Source: Rhodospirillaceae bacterium (GTDB taxonomy: Bacteria; Pseudomonadota; Alphaproteobacteria; DSM-16000; Inquilinaceae). From it: a stretch of 64,000 nt of DNA. Position 1 is the first letter of the stretch. Each line of letters opens with the position of its first letter. Shown piece by piece: positions 34,801 to 42,968 of this stretch. The stretch lies in assembly GCA_020638575.1 (NCBI GenBank), contig JACKIH010000003.1, forward strand, positions 62,001-126,000. The letters run 5' to 3'. The notes beneath the pieces were generated by a model, which worked only from the letters and a program-made list of their open reading frames with translations, searched no databases and was not told the DNA's origin. The translations under genes and the position numbers were made by a program.

Positions 34801-34877
34801 CCGATGGCAGCACGGTGCCGGTCACCGTCGCCAGCCCCGTTTTCTACGATCCCGAAGGGAAGCGCCTCGATGGCTGA
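31842..34877 (+). CDS. soxA: Sarcosine oxidase subunit alpha
   Basis: Large subunit (1011 residues). An N-terminal Fer2-like domain (FTFNGRALRGYPGDTLASALLASG, SFKYHRPRGIL) is followed by an NAD-binding pyridine nucleotide-disulfide oxidoreductase-type domain (VLVIGAGAAGLSAALAAG, about 169-185) and a C-terminal aminomethyltransferase (GcvT-like) THF-binding domain (from about 610; NRVYTNAWLKLGVGKCRYGLML, FAGELGYEINVPAAYG). The C-terminal domain captures the methylene group on THF. ATG at 31842 follows GAGGTGAAG; it overlaps the soxD stop, and its own end overlaps soxG by 8 bp. Confidence 0.97.
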   Translation: MPGPVMRLAEGGRIDRARPLEFTFNGRALRGYPGDTLASALLASGVHLVGRSFKYHRPRGILSAGAEEPNALVQLGTGAARTDPNQRATQVELFDGLVAASQNVWPSVRTDLSALNDVLSPLMPAGFYYKTFMGPSWAWMQYEKVIRRAAGLGRSPSEPDPDIYDQRWAHCDVLVIGAGAAGLSAALAAGRTGARVMVVDEQSELGGGLLGEPAGAQIDGRPVSDLLADTLAQLAAMDEVTLLPRTTAFGYYAQNFVGLLERVADHVPPGERTHGTVRERLWKVRAREVVLATGAIERHLAFPDNDRPGIMLAGSVRTYLNRYAVKAGDRVALFTNNDSAYAAAVDLARAGVAVPGIVDIRPEGPGAAAAAVAAEHGLAVLAGYTVVATHGRSHVRQARAMRLSSDGRTVQSGMETVLDCDLLAMSGGWNPTVHLFSQARGKLRFAEEIGSFVPDLYPPTQAMRCAGACAGRFGLTAAVADGLDAGAKAARAAGLDGPAPTLPAAADAAEGPIRLAWHLPSARPDKPAKIFVDYHNDVTAKDLKLAVREGYTSVELVKRYTTTGMGTDQGKIGNVTALGIVAEALGASIADIGATTYRPPYTAVTMGAIAGRRIKRLFDPVRRTPMHSWHEAHGAVFENVGQWKRPWYYPQAGEDMHAAVNREVAAARRSVGVIDATTLGKIDIQGPDAAEFLNRVYTNAWLKLGVGKCRYGLMLGEDGMVMDDGVTSRLGDTHFHMTTTTGGAAKVMSWLENWLQTEWPDLKVYLTSVTEQWAVVGLCGPKSREVVAALGTDIDLSGDAFPHMSVCEGEVAGVPARVFRISFAGELGYEINVPAAYGAALWQAVMAAGAPHNITPYGTEAMHVLRAEKGFIIVGQDTDGTVTPGDLGMDWIVSKQKDFLGRRSLLRSDTVRADRKQLVGLLTEDAQRVLDEGAQIIATAEIPEPPVPMLGHVTSSYYSPNLGRSIALALVKQGRSRLGETLHVAAADGSTVPVTVASPVFYDPEGKRLDG

Positions 34878-35496
34878 GACCCGCCTGGCCCGCGGCGATG
34901 GGCTCGACCACCTGCACATCGCCGCCCACGCCGATACCGATGCCAAGCTGATGCTGGCCCATCGGCCCCACCGGGCGAAGATCAACCTGCGTGGCGGCGG
35001 GCCGGCCTTCGCCGCGGCCGTCGCCAGTGTGATCGGTGCGGAACCGCCGGCACCGGGGAGCCTCGCGGGCTCGGGCCAGTGGACCCTCGCCGGGCTCGGC
35101 CCCGACGAATGGCTCGCTCTCGGCGACGACAGCGCGCGGCAGGACGTGATGGGCGCGCTGCGCAGCGCGCTCGATGGGCAGCATGCCGCGGTGGTCGACG
35201 TGTCGGACAACTACACCACCATCGTGGTGGGCGGCTCGGCGGCGGCCGAGGCACTGGCCGGTGCCTGCCCGGCGGACCTGCATCCACGCGCCTTCGCCGG
35301 GAGCCACCAGGTGGTGCAGACCTATTTCGCCAGCGTCGACGTGATCTTGTACCAGACGGTGGCGGGGAAGACGGGCGATGCCGATTTCGCCGGCAGCCGC
35401 AGCTTCCAGCTCATCCTGCGCCGCTCGTTTGCCGACCATGTCTGGCGCTGGCTGGTGGATGCCGGACGGAGCTGCGGAGTCGCCATCCTGGCATAG
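34870..35496 (+). CDS. soxG: Sarcosine oxidase subunit gamma
   Basis: A 208-residue GcvT-like gamma subunit (PHRAKINLRGGGPAFAAAVASVIG, LGPDEWLALGDD, VDVSDNYTTIVVGG, VDVILYQT, FQLILRRSFADHVWRWLVDAG). It completes the heterotetramer BDAG. The ATG at 34870 lies inside the soxA end. A 351-bp intergenic region follows, so soxG closes the operon. Confidence 0.95.
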   Translation: MAETRLARGDGLDHLHIAAHADTDAKLMLAHRPHRAKINLRGGGPAFAAAVASVIGAEPPAPGSLAGSGQWTLAGLGPDEWLALGDDSARQDVMGALRSALDGQHAAVVDVSDNYTTIVVGGSAAAEALAGACPADLHPRAFAGSHQVVQTYFASVDVILYQTVAGKTGDADFAGSRSFQLILRRSFADHVWRWLVDAGRSCGVAILA

Positions 35497-35847
35497 AGTG
35501 CGGCGCGGCACCGGCAAATGGACTGGGGACGGCACACCCAGGTCGGCAAGGTTTTCGCGCCGGTGACCTGGGTAAGTGTCGGTTTGGTGGTAATCGCCAC
35601 ACTTTACTAAGTCTTTTTTACTGGCGGTCTGCCGCACCGGTGGGATATTGCGCATGCACCGGTTGAGGACTGCTGCGCGAGACGCGGTCTCCGCTGTAGT
35701 TTTGGGGCGACGGTCCGCTGCCTGACCGGGACGGTGCGTGGGTGGTGCCCGTCTTGCCTTGACCGTCTTGCCTTGACCGCGGGGATGGCGTCTGCTAGGA
35801 ACAAATATAGAACACTGGCGTCGGGAAGCGGCTTCAGGAGGGGTGGG
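35497..35847. other. Intergenic region with hairpin and direct repeats
   Basis: No gene is seen in these 351 bp. A 9-bp perfect stem (ACCCAGGTC 35536-35544, GACCTGGGT 35565-35573) follows soxG and may end its transcript. A T-run (TCTTTTTTACT) occurs about 40 bp later. Further on, the 14-mer CGTCTTGCCTTGAC is duplicated in tandem (35750-35763, 35764-35777) upstream of the HD oxygenase gene, and an AT-rich AAATATAGAAC box lies at 35803-35813, a possible -10 region. Confidence 0.55.
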
Positions 35848-36405
35848 ATGACACCCGATGACGTGGCGGAGCAGATCATCGCGTTGTTTCGCCGGCGCGG
35901 CGACGATCTTTATGGCGGCGAACAGGTGTCGCAGACCGAGCATGCCGTGCAATGCGCCATGGCGGCGGACCAGGCCGGGGTACCGGACTCCCTGGTGGTG
36001 GCCACCCTGCTGCACGATGTCGGCCACCTGCTGCAATCGGTCGGCGAGGACGCGGCGGAACGCGGCATCGATGCGGTGCACGAACAGCTTGGGGCGGAGT
36101 GGCTGGAGATGTGGTTCGGCCCGGAAGTGACGGAACCGATCCGCCTGCACGTGCCGGCCAAGCGCTATCTGTGCGCGGTAGAGCCGGATTATCTCGCCGG
36201 GTTGTCCCGGGCCTCGCTGACCAGCCTGCGGGTCCAGGGCGGGCCCATGTCGGCCAAGGAACGGGCGGCGTTCGAGGACGTGCCGTTCTGTGCGGAAGCC
36301 GTCATGCTGCGCCGCTTCGACGATGTGGGCAAAGTGAAGGGCATGCCGATCCGCAGTATCGCCGACTATCACGACCGCATCGCCGCCCAGGTCCGCCGCG
36401 TCTGA
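35848..36405 (+). CDS. HD-domain iron oxygenase, PhnZ/TmpB-like
   Basis: A 185-residue HD-fold protein with the diiron oxygenase signature of PhnZ rather than a simple phosphohydrolase: Y22 and E25 in DDLYGGEQVSQTEH precede the metal ligands H32, H56/D57 (LLHDVGHLL), H78, H101 and D158, which match the six PhnZ ligands within two or three positions. PhnZ and TmpB cleave 1-hydroxy-2-aminoethyl- or 1-hydroxy-2-trimethylaminoethyl-phosphonate; the TmpB product is glycine betaine, which would feed the neighbouring sarcosine oxidase. The partner 2-oxoglutarate hydroxylase (PhnY/TmpA) is not in the window, so the substrate is uncertain. Ribosome-binding site AGGAGGGG precedes the ATG. Confidence 0.8.
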   Translation: MTPDDVAEQIIALFRRRGDDLYGGEQVSQTEHAVQCAMAADQAGVPDSLVVATLLHDVGHLLQSVGEDAAERGIDAVHEQLGAEWLEMWFGPEVTEPIRLHVPAKRYLCAVEPDYLAGLSRASLTSLRVQGGPMSAKERAAFEDVPFCAEAVMLRRFDDVGKVKGMPIRSIADYHDRIAAQVRRV

Positions 36406-36510
36406 ATACCGGTTCCGGGGCAGGGACCTGCCTTCTCCCGATCAGGGCTGCCGGCCCGTCTTTTTCCTAGCCTCCCACCCGTCGGCGGGTCGCCGCGCGG
36501 ACCCTGAGCC

Positions 36511-39500
36511 ATGGGCCCGGTCATGGACTATGTGGAACTGCAGACGCTGACCAATTTCAGCTTCCTGGAAGGGGCGTCGCACCCCGAGGAGCTGGCGATC
36601 ACCGCAGCGGCGCTCGGCATGCCGGCCCTGGGGGTGGCCGACCGCAACAGCCTGGCCGGTGTGGTGCGCGCCCATGTGGCGGCCAAGCAGGCCGGCATTC
36701 GCCTGGTGGTGGGCGCTCGGCTGGACCTGGAGGACGGCCCCGGCGTGCTGGTCTACCCCAGGGACCGGGCGGCCTATGGCCGGCTGTCGCAAATCATCAC
36801 CACGGGCCGGCGGCGGGCCCGGAAGGGGGCTTGCCGGCTCACCCGCGCCGACCTGGCAGACTTGGGGGCGGACTTGGGGGCGGATTTGGGGGCCGATCCG
36901 GGGGTGGTCCAGGGCGCGGGCCAGGTGGCGATAGTGCTGCCCCCCGATCGGCCCGATGCAAACCTCGCCCGCGATCTGGGCGATATCCGGGAGCGCCTCG
37001 GCGGGCCGGTCTATCTGGCGGCGAGCGCGCCCTACGATGGCCACGCGGCAGAGCGGCTGGAGGCACTGGCGGTGCTCGCCGGCCGGGCCGGCACTCCGCT
37101 GGTCGCCACCAACGACGTGATCGCCCATTCGCCCGCGCGCAAGCCGCTGGCTGATGTGCTCACCTGCATTCGCCTCGGCACCACCATCGATGCCGCGGGC
37201 TGGCGGCTCGCCGCCAATGCCGAACGCCACCTGAAGCCGCCCGCCGAGATGGCACGCCTGTTCCGCCGCCACCCGGACGCCGTGGCGCGCACGCTGGAGA
37301 TTGCCGCGGCCTGCACCTTCTCGTTGGATGAACTGCGCTACGACTACCCGCGCGAGGTGGCCGACGGCGAGGACCCCCAGGTGGTGCTGGACAGGCTCAC
37401 CTGGGCCGGTGCCGCCCACCGCTACGGCGGTGCCGTGCCGCACCGGGTGACGGCACAGCTTCACCACGAACTGGCGCTGATCCAACAGCTTGCCTACGCG
37501 CCCTACTTCCTCACCGTGCACGACATCGTGCAGTTCGCGCGCAGCCGCGGCATCCTCTGCCAGGGCCGCGGCTCGGCCGCCAATTCCGCCGTCTGCTACG
37601 TGCTGGGCATCACCGCGGTCGATCCCTCGCGGGCCGACCTGCTGTTCGAGCGCTTCGTCTCGCCGGCGCGCAACGAGCCGCCCGACATCGACGTGGATTT
37701 CGAGCACGAGCGGCGCGAAGAGGTGATCCAGTACATCTACGACAAGTATGGCCGCGAGCGTGCCGGGCTGGCCGCCACCGTCATCTGCTACCGCGCGCGC
37801 GGGGCGGTGCGCGATGTCGGCAAGGCCATGGGGCTGTCGCTGGATACGGTCACACGGCTTGCCAAGACCGTGTGGGGGTGGGGGACGGACGGTATCGAGC
37901 CCGACCGCGTACGCGAAGCCGGGCTCGACCCCGCCGAACCGCGCATGGCCCGCACGCTGGAGCTGGTGCGCGAGATCGCCCGCTTTCCGCGCCACCTCTC
38001 CCAGCATGTCGGCGGCTTCGTCATCGCCCGCGACCGGCTGGATGCCCTGGTGCCGATCGAGAACGCGGCCATGGCCGACCGGACGGTGATCCAGTGGGAC
38101 AAGGACGACCTGGACGCGCTGGGGCTGCTCAAGGTCGATGTGCTGGGGCTCGGCATGTTGAGCTGCGTACGCCGCGCCTTCGATCTGATCGAGCGCCACC
38201 ACGGCCGCCGCCTGGACCTGGCGACGGTGCCGCCGGAGGACCCCGCCGTCTACGACATGCTGTGCAAGGCCGACAGCCTGGGCGTGTTCCAGGTGGAAAG
38301 CCGCGCCCAGATGACCATGCTGCCGCGCCTGAAGCCACGCGACTTCTACGACCTGGTGATCGAGGTGGCGATCGTGCGGCCGGGGCCGATCCAGGGCGAC
38401 ATGGTCCACCCCTATCTGCGCCGCCGCAACGGCGAGGAGGCGGTGGAATATCCCTCCGCCGATCTGCGCCGGGTGCTGCAGAAGACCCTCGGAGTGCCGC
38501 TGTTCCAGGAACAGGCCATGCAGATCGCCATCGTGGCGGCCGGTTTCACGCCCACGGAGGCCGACCAGCTCCGCCGCGCCATGGCCACCTTCAAGAAGAC
38601 GGGCGACATCCACAAGTTCGGCGACAAGCTGATCGGCGGCATGGTGGCGCGCGGCTACGATCCGGCCTTCGCCGCCCGCTGCTTCAAGCAGATCGAAGGT
38701 TTCGGCACCTATGGGTTCCCGGAAAGCCACGCCGCCAGCTTCGCGCTGCTGGTCTATATCTCCGCCTGGGTGAAGCGCCACCATCCGGCCGTGTTCGCCG
38801 CCGCCCTGCTCAACAGCCAGCCCATGGGCTTCTACGCGCCGGCCCAGATCGTGCGCGATGCCCGCGACCACGGCGTAACGGTGCTGCCGCCGGACATCAA
38901 CGGCTCGGACTGGGACTGCACGTTGGAACCCTTGTTGGAGGCGCGGCACCGGCAGTTGGGCCAGGAAGCCTCCGGCCCGACCGCCGCGAGCGACGGTCCC
39001 GAACAGCAGGGCCTGGCCCTGCGCCTCGGCCTGCGCCTGGTGGGCGGGCTGGGGGAGGCGGCAGGCCGGGCGGTGGTGGCAGCCCGCACCGCCGGCGGCC
39101 GCTTCGCCGAGGTGGCCGACCTGTGGCGCCGTTCCGGCCTGTCGGCCACCACCGTGTCGGCACTGGCGCGGGCCGATGCCTTCCGCTCCGTGGGGCTCGA
39201 CCGCCGCCAGGCGTTGTGGGCGGTGGCGGCGCTGGGCGAACGGCCGCTGCCGCTGTTCGAAAGGGTGGGGGAAGCGGGGCCGGAACCGGCGGTCAGCCTG
39301 CCGGAGATGTCGTTGGGCGAGCACATCGTGGAGGACTACGCCCACCTGACGCTGTCGCTGAAGGCCCACCCGGTCGCCCTGCTGCGCGCTGGGCTGACCG
39401 CGTCCGGCTACCGGCCGGCGGGCGATCTGCGCGGCCTGCGCCACGGCCGGCGCGCGCGCGTGGCCGGGTTGGTATTGGTGCGCCAGCGCCCGGGCAGCGC

Positions 39501-39813
39501 CAAGGGCGTCATCTTCATCACGCTGGAGGACGAAAGCGGCGTCGCCAATCTCGTGGTGCTGCCGCCGATGTTCGAGCGCTACCGTGCGAGCGTGCTCACC
39601 GCCCGCTTGCTCGGCGCGTCGGGCACGGTGGAGCGGGTGGACGAGGTGATCCACCTGAAGGTGGACCGGCTGGACGACCTGTCGGATCGGCTGGGCGAGT
39701 TGACCGCGCGGCCGAGCGAGCGCGATTTCGAGCGCTTCCTCGCCCGGGCCGACGAGGTGCGCCGGCCCACACCCGACAAGCGCGAACTGCAGAAGAGCCG
39801 GAATTTCCGGTAG
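36511..39813 (+). CDS. dnaE2: Error-prone DNA polymerase DnaE2 (ImuC)
   Basis: A 1100-residue C-family translesion polymerase. The N-terminal PHP domain (YVELQTLTNFSFLEGASHPEEL) is followed by the polymerase core with catalytic aspartates in PDIDVDF (D392 and D394), GRGSAANSAVCY and FQEQAMQIA, then a helix-hairpin-helix and OB-fold at the C-terminus. It normally acts with ImuA and ImuB in SOS mutagenesis, but neither gene is adjacent here. A 12-bp unit is repeated about four times inside the PHP region, adding an LGAD-type repeat at about 117-131. ATG at 36511 or 36523. Confidence 0.95.
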   Translation: MGPVMDYVELQTLTNFSFLEGASHPEELAITAAALGMPALGVADRNSLAGVVRAHVAAKQAGIRLVVGARLDLEDGPGVLVYPRDRAAYGRLSQIITTGRRRARKGACRLTRADLADLGADLGADLGADPGVVQGAGQVAIVLPPDRPDANLARDLGDIRERLGGPVYLAASAPYDGHAAERLEALAVLAGRAGTPLVATNDVIAHSPARKPLADVLTCIRLGTTIDAAGWRLAANAERHLKPPAEMARLFRRHPDAVARTLEIAAACTFSLDELRYDYPREVADGEDPQVVLDRLTWAGAAHRYGGAVPHRVTAQLHHELALIQQLAYAPYFLTVHDIVQFARSRGILCQGRGSAANSAVCYVLGITAVDPSRADLLFERFVSPARNEPPDIDVDFEHERREEVIQYIYDKYGRERAGLAATVICYRARGAVRDVGKAMGLSLDTVTRLAKTVWGWGTDGIEPDRVREAGLDPAEPRMARTLELVREIARFPRHLSQHVGGFVIARDRLDALVPIENAAMADRTVIQWDKDDLDALGLLKVDVLGLGMLSCVRRAFDLIERHHGRRLDLATVPPEDPAVYDMLCKADSLGVFQVESRAQMTMLPRLKPRDFYDLVIEVAIVRPGPIQGDMVHPYLRRRNGEEAVEYPSADLRRVLQKTLGVPLFQEQAMQIAIVAAGFTPTEADQLRRAMATFKKTGDIHKFGDKLIGGMVARGYDPAFAARCFKQIEGFGTYGFPESHAASFALLVYISAWVKRHHPAVFAAALLNSQPMGFYAPAQIVRDARDHGVTVLPPDINGSDWDCTLEPLLEARHRQLGQEASGPTAASDGPEQQGLALRLGLRLVGGLGEAAGRAVVAARTAGGRFAEVADLWRRSGLSATTVSALARADAFRSVGLDRRQALWAVAALGERPLPLFERVGEAGPEPAVSLPEMSLGEHIVEDYAHLTLSLKAHPVALLRAGLTASGYRPAGDLRGLRHGRRARVAGLVLVRQRPGSAKGVIFITLEDESGVANLVVLPPMFERYRASVLTARLLGASGTVERVDEVIHLKVDRLDDLSDRLGELTARPSERDFERFLARADEVRRPTPDKRELQKSRNFR
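36859..36906 (+). repeat. In-frame 12-bp repeats within dnaE2
   Basis: GACTTGGGGGCG occurs at 36859 and 36871, followed by two degenerate copies at 36883 and 36895. Because the unit is 12 bp the frame is kept and the protein gains DLGA repeats. Confidence 0.8.
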
Positions 39814-39868
39814 GGCGGACGCGCTACCACCAAGGCCGCCCTGCTGGCGGAGGCGAGTATCTCAAGGA

Positions 39869-39905
39869 CGGGCAGGAGATCCCCGCCTTCGCCGGGACGA
39901 CGCCC
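39869..39905. repeat. Degenerate palindromic intergenic repeat
   Basis: ATCCCCGCCTTCGCCGGGACGAC resembles the short palindromic repeats dispersed between genes in many alphaproteobacteria, whose core is CCCGCCTTCGCGGG; here one arm is degenerate. It lies in the 129-bp gap between the convergent dnaE2 and dxs genes and could help end both transcripts. Confidence 0.35.
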
Positions 39906-39942
39906 GCGGTGCGCGGCAGATAGCGGGTGGCGGGACGACCGG

Positions 39943-41850
39943 CTACGCCCGCACCGCCCGGGTGTCCCAGCCCAGTGCTGCCAGCACCGTCGCCACGATG
40001 TCCCGCGCCGTCAGGCGCGCAAGCTCGTACTGCTTTTCCGGCTTGTCCTGGTCGATGAAGATGTCGGGCAGCACCATCGGACGGATCTTCAAACCCGCAT
40101 CCAACAGCCCGGCATGGGCCAGGTCGTGCAGCACGAAGGCGCCGAAGCCGCCCACCGAGCCTTCCTCGATGGTGATCATCACCTCATGCTCGCGGGCCAG
40201 CCGGCGCACCAGCTCGCAATCCAGCGGCTTGGCGAAGCGGGCATCCGCCACGGTGGTGGAAAGCCCGCGGGCGGCCAGCTCATCGGCCGCATCCAGCGCT
40301 TCGGTCAGGCGGGTGCCGTAGCTGAGCAGCGCCACCTTGGTGCCCTCGCGCAGCACCCGGCCCTTGCCGATTTCCAGCGGCACGCCGACCGTCGGCAGGT
40401 CGATGCCCACGCCTTCGCCACGCGGATAGCGGAAGGCGGACGGCCGGTCGTCGATGGCGGCGGCGGTGGCCACCATGTGCACCAATTCCGCCTCGTCGGC
40501 CGCGGCCATCAGCACGAACCCCGGCAGCATGCCGAGGAAGCCGATGTCGTAGGAGCCGGCATGGGTGCAGCCGTCCGCTCCCACCAGGCCGGCGCGGTCG
40601 ATGGCGAAGCGCACCGGCAGGCTCTGGATGGCGACGTCGTGCACCACCTGATCGTAGGCGCGCTGCAGGAAGGTGGAATAGATGGCGGTGAAGGGCTTGA
40701 AGCCTTCGCAGGCGAGCCCGGCGGCGAAGGTCACCGCGTGCTGTTCGGCGATGCCGACATCGAAGCAGCGGTCGGGCAGGGCATCCTGGAAGAGGTTGAG
40801 CCCGGTGCCCGCCGGCATGGCGGCGGTGACGGCGACGATCTTGTCGTCCTTCTGGGCCTCCGCCACCAGGGCCTGGGCGAACACCTTGGTGTAGGCGGGC
40901 GCGTTGGGCTTGGGCTTGGCTTGGGCGCCGGTGATCACGTCGAACTTGGAAACGCCGTGGTACTTGTCGGCGGCCTGTTCGGCCGGCGGATAGCCCTTGC
41001 CCTTCTGGGTGATGGCATGCACCAGGATCGGCCCATGCTCGGCGTCGCGCACGTTGGTCAGCACCGGCAGCAGGTGGTCCAGGTTGTGGCCGTCGACCGG
41101 GCCCACATAGAAGAAGCCCAGCTCCTCGAACAAGGTGCCGCCGGTCACCATGCCGCGGGCGTATTCTTCCGCCCGGCGGGCGGCGTTCTTCAAGGGCCGC
41201 GGGAACTTCTCCGACAGGTCCTTCATGACGTGGCGCAGCGACTGGTAGGTGCGCGAGGAGATGAGCCGGGACAGGTAGGCACTCATCGCCCCCACCGGCG
41301 GGGCGATCGACATGTCGTTGTCGTTGAGGATGACCACCAGGCGGCTGCCCATGGCGCCGGCGTTGTTCATCGCTTCGTAGGCCATGCCGGCGCTCATGGC
41401 GCCATCGCCGATGACGCAGACCACGCGGTTCTGCTCGCCCTTCAGGTCGCGCGCCACGGCCATGCCGAGGCCGGCGGAGATCGAGGTGGAGCTGTGGGCC
41501 GCACCGAAGGGGTCGTAAGTGCTTTCCGCCCGCTTGGTGAAGCCGCTGAGGCCGCCGCCCTGGCGCAGCGTGCGGATCCGGTCGCGCCGCTCGGTCAGGA
41601 TCTTGTGGGGATAGCACTGGTGGCCGACATCCCAGATCAGGCGGTCGTCCGGCGTCTCGAACACGTAGTGGAGCGCCACCGTCAGTTCGACCACGCCCAG
41701 CCCGGCACCGAGATGACCGCCCGTCACCGAAACCGCGCTCACCGTTTCGGTGCGCAGCTCGTCGGCAAGCTGTCGGAGCTGGTTGGTATCGAGGTCGCGA
41801 AGGGCGGCGGGCGAGGGGATCGTGTCGAGGAGGGGCGTTTCGCTGCTCAT
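39943..41850 (-). CDS. dxs: 1-deoxy-D-xylulose-5-phosphate synthase
   Basis: Thiamine-diphosphate enzyme that condenses pyruvate and glyceraldehyde 3-phosphate, the entry step of the MEP pathway (635 residues). The N-terminal domain has GHLGAGLGVVELTVALHYVF and the ThDP/Mg loop GDGAMSAGMAYEAMNNAG; the transketolase core contains the catalytic glutamate in GIAEQHAVTFAAGLA and GADGCTHAGSYDIGFL. ATG at 41850 begins the family N-terminus (MSSETPLLDTIPSPAALRDL); the longer frame from 41925 is unlikely. It is the last gene of a leftward run with ispA and xseB, separated from ispA by 224 bp that carry two palindromes. Confidence 0.96.
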   Translation of the reverse strand: MSSETPLLDTIPSPAALRDLDTNQLRQLADELRTETVSAVSVTGGHLGAGLGVVELTVALHYVFETPDDRLIWDVGHQCYPHKILTERRDRIRTLRQGGGLSGFTKRAESTYDPFGAAHSSTSISAGLGMAVARDLKGEQNRVVCVIGDGAMSAGMAYEAMNNAGAMGSRLVVILNDNDMSIAPPVGAMSAYLSRLISSRTYQSLRHVMKDLSEKFPRPLKNAARRAEEYARGMVTGGTLFEELGFFYVGPVDGHNLDHLLPVLTNVRDAEHGPILVHAITQKGKGYPPAEQAADKYHGVSKFDVITGAQAKPKPNAPAYTKVFAQALVAEAQKDDKIVAVTAAMPAGTGLNLFQDALPDRCFDVGIAEQHAVTFAAGLACEGFKPFTAIYSTFLQRAYDQVVHDVAIQSLPVRFAIDRAGLVGADGCTHAGSYDIGFLGMLPGFVLMAAADEAELVHMVATAAAIDDRPSAFRYPRGEGVGIDLPTVGVPLEIGKGRVLREGTKVALLSYGTRLTEALDAADELAARGLSTTVADARFAKPLDCELVRRLAREHEVMITIEEGSVGGFGAFVLHDLAHAGLLDAGLKIRPMVLPDIFIDQDKPEKQYELARLTARDIVATVLAALGWDTRAVRA

Positions 41851-41972
41851 AGCTCGGATCATTGGCTCCGCGGGGTTGGGCAGCGGCGCCGGAGGTCGTC
41901 GTCCGGGACGTCGGCTTTCCGCCACTGCGCCATAGCTAGACGAAGCATGCGGCTGGCGGGGGCGTCAAGCGC

Positions 41973-42044
41973 GTTGCGGTGCCGCAACCGGACCTCACGC
42001 GCGATTGACCCTGGGAAAACCGGCGATTGGCGTTGCGGCGCAAC
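41973..42044. promoter_or_regulatory. Paired GTTGC/GCAAC palindromes upstream of dxs
   Basis: GTTGCGG-TG-CCGCAAC at 41973-41988 and GTTGCGGCGCAAC at 42032-42044 are inverted repeats of the same kind, about 59 bp apart, in the ispA-dxs gap. A third very similar site, GTTGCAGCGCAAC, stands at 50001-50013 upstream of the Flp pilin. They look like operators, but the regulator is unknown. Confidence 0.35.
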
Positions 42045-42074
42045 AGGCTGGTTCCGTCAAAACACAAATAAGTT

Positions 42075-42968
42075 CTAGGCGCGCCGCGCGACCACGAAGG
42101 TGGCCACCGCGCGCAGGGGATCGGCCCGCTTGTCGAAGATCTCCAGATGGCGGATCGCCTGGTCGGCCAGCAGGTGGGCCTGCTCGCGGGCCCGCTCCTC
42201 GCCGAGGATCGACACGAAGGTCGCCTTGCCGGCGGCGGCGTCCTTGCCCACCGCCTTGCCCAGATCTTCCTCCCGCCCCGTCACGTCCAGCAGGTCGTCG
42301 GCGATCTGGAAGGCCAGCCCCATGTCGTGGGCGTAGCCGCGCAGCGCGTTGCGCCGGCTGGGATCGGACTTGCCGAGGATGGCCCCGGCCTCGCAGGAAA
42401 AGGCAAACAGCTCGCCCGTCTTCAGGCGCTGCAGGCGGGTCACCGCGCCGATGTCGAACTCCTCCTCCTCGGCCAGCATGTCGAGCATCTGGCCGCCCAC
42501 CATGCCGGCGGCCCCGGCCGCCTTGGCAAGGGCGGTCGCCAGCGAGACGCGGACCTGCGGATCCTCGTGGGTGTCGGGGTCGGCGACGATCTCGAAGGCG
42601 AGCGTCAGCAGCGCGTCGCCGGCCAGGATGGCGGTGGCGTCGTCGTAGGCTTTGTGCACGGTGGGACGGCCGCGGCGGAAATCGTCGTCGTCCATGGCCG
42701 GCAGGTCGTCGTGCACCAGCGAGTAGCAGTGCACGCATTCGATGGCCGCCGCCACCCGCAGGGCATGGTGGGTGCCGACGCCGAACAGCCCGGAACTGGC
42801 CATCACCAGATAGGGCCGCAGGCGCTTGCCGCCGCCCAGGCAGGCATAGCGCATGGCCTCGAACAGCCGGCTTTCGGTGCCGCGGATGCCGGGCAGCAGG
42901 CGCTCCAGCATGCGTTCCACCTCTTGGCCCGTCTCCGCCATGTGGCGGCCCAGGTCGAACCCGTTCAT
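42075..42968 (-). CDS. ispA: Farnesyl diphosphate synthase
   Basis: Trans-prenyltransferase (297 residues) making farnesyl diphosphate. The first aspartate-rich motif is DDLPAMDDDDFRRG, with the two-residue insertion typical of bacterial FPP and GGPP synthases; the second is DDLLD in FQIADDLLDVTG. KRLRPYL is the substrate-phosphate contact. Its start overlaps the xseB stop (ATGA at 42965-42968), a frequent xseB-ispA-dxs arrangement. Confidence 0.95.
   Translation of the reverse strand: MNGFDLGRHMAETGQEVERMLERLLPGIRGTESRLFEAMRYACLGGGKRLRPYLVMASSGLFGVGTHHALRVAAAIECVHCYSLVHDDLPAMDDDDFRRGRPTVHKAYDDATAILAGDALLTLAFEIVADPDTHEDPQVRVSLATALAKAAGAAGMVGGQMLDMLAEEEEFDIGAVTRLQRLKTGELFAFSCEAGAILGKSDPSRRNALRGYAHDMGLAFQIADDLLDVTGREEDLGKAVGKDAAAGKATFVSILGEERAREQAHLLADQAIRHLEIFDKRADPLRAVATFVVARRA

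Noticed and set aside
31692..35210. 1172-residue open frame antisense to soxA/soxG
   Set aside because: Same composition bias and full overlap with a clear family member on the other strand.
36442..39654. 1070-residue open frame antisense to dnaE2
   Set aside because: Shadow of dnaE2 without any recognisable domain.
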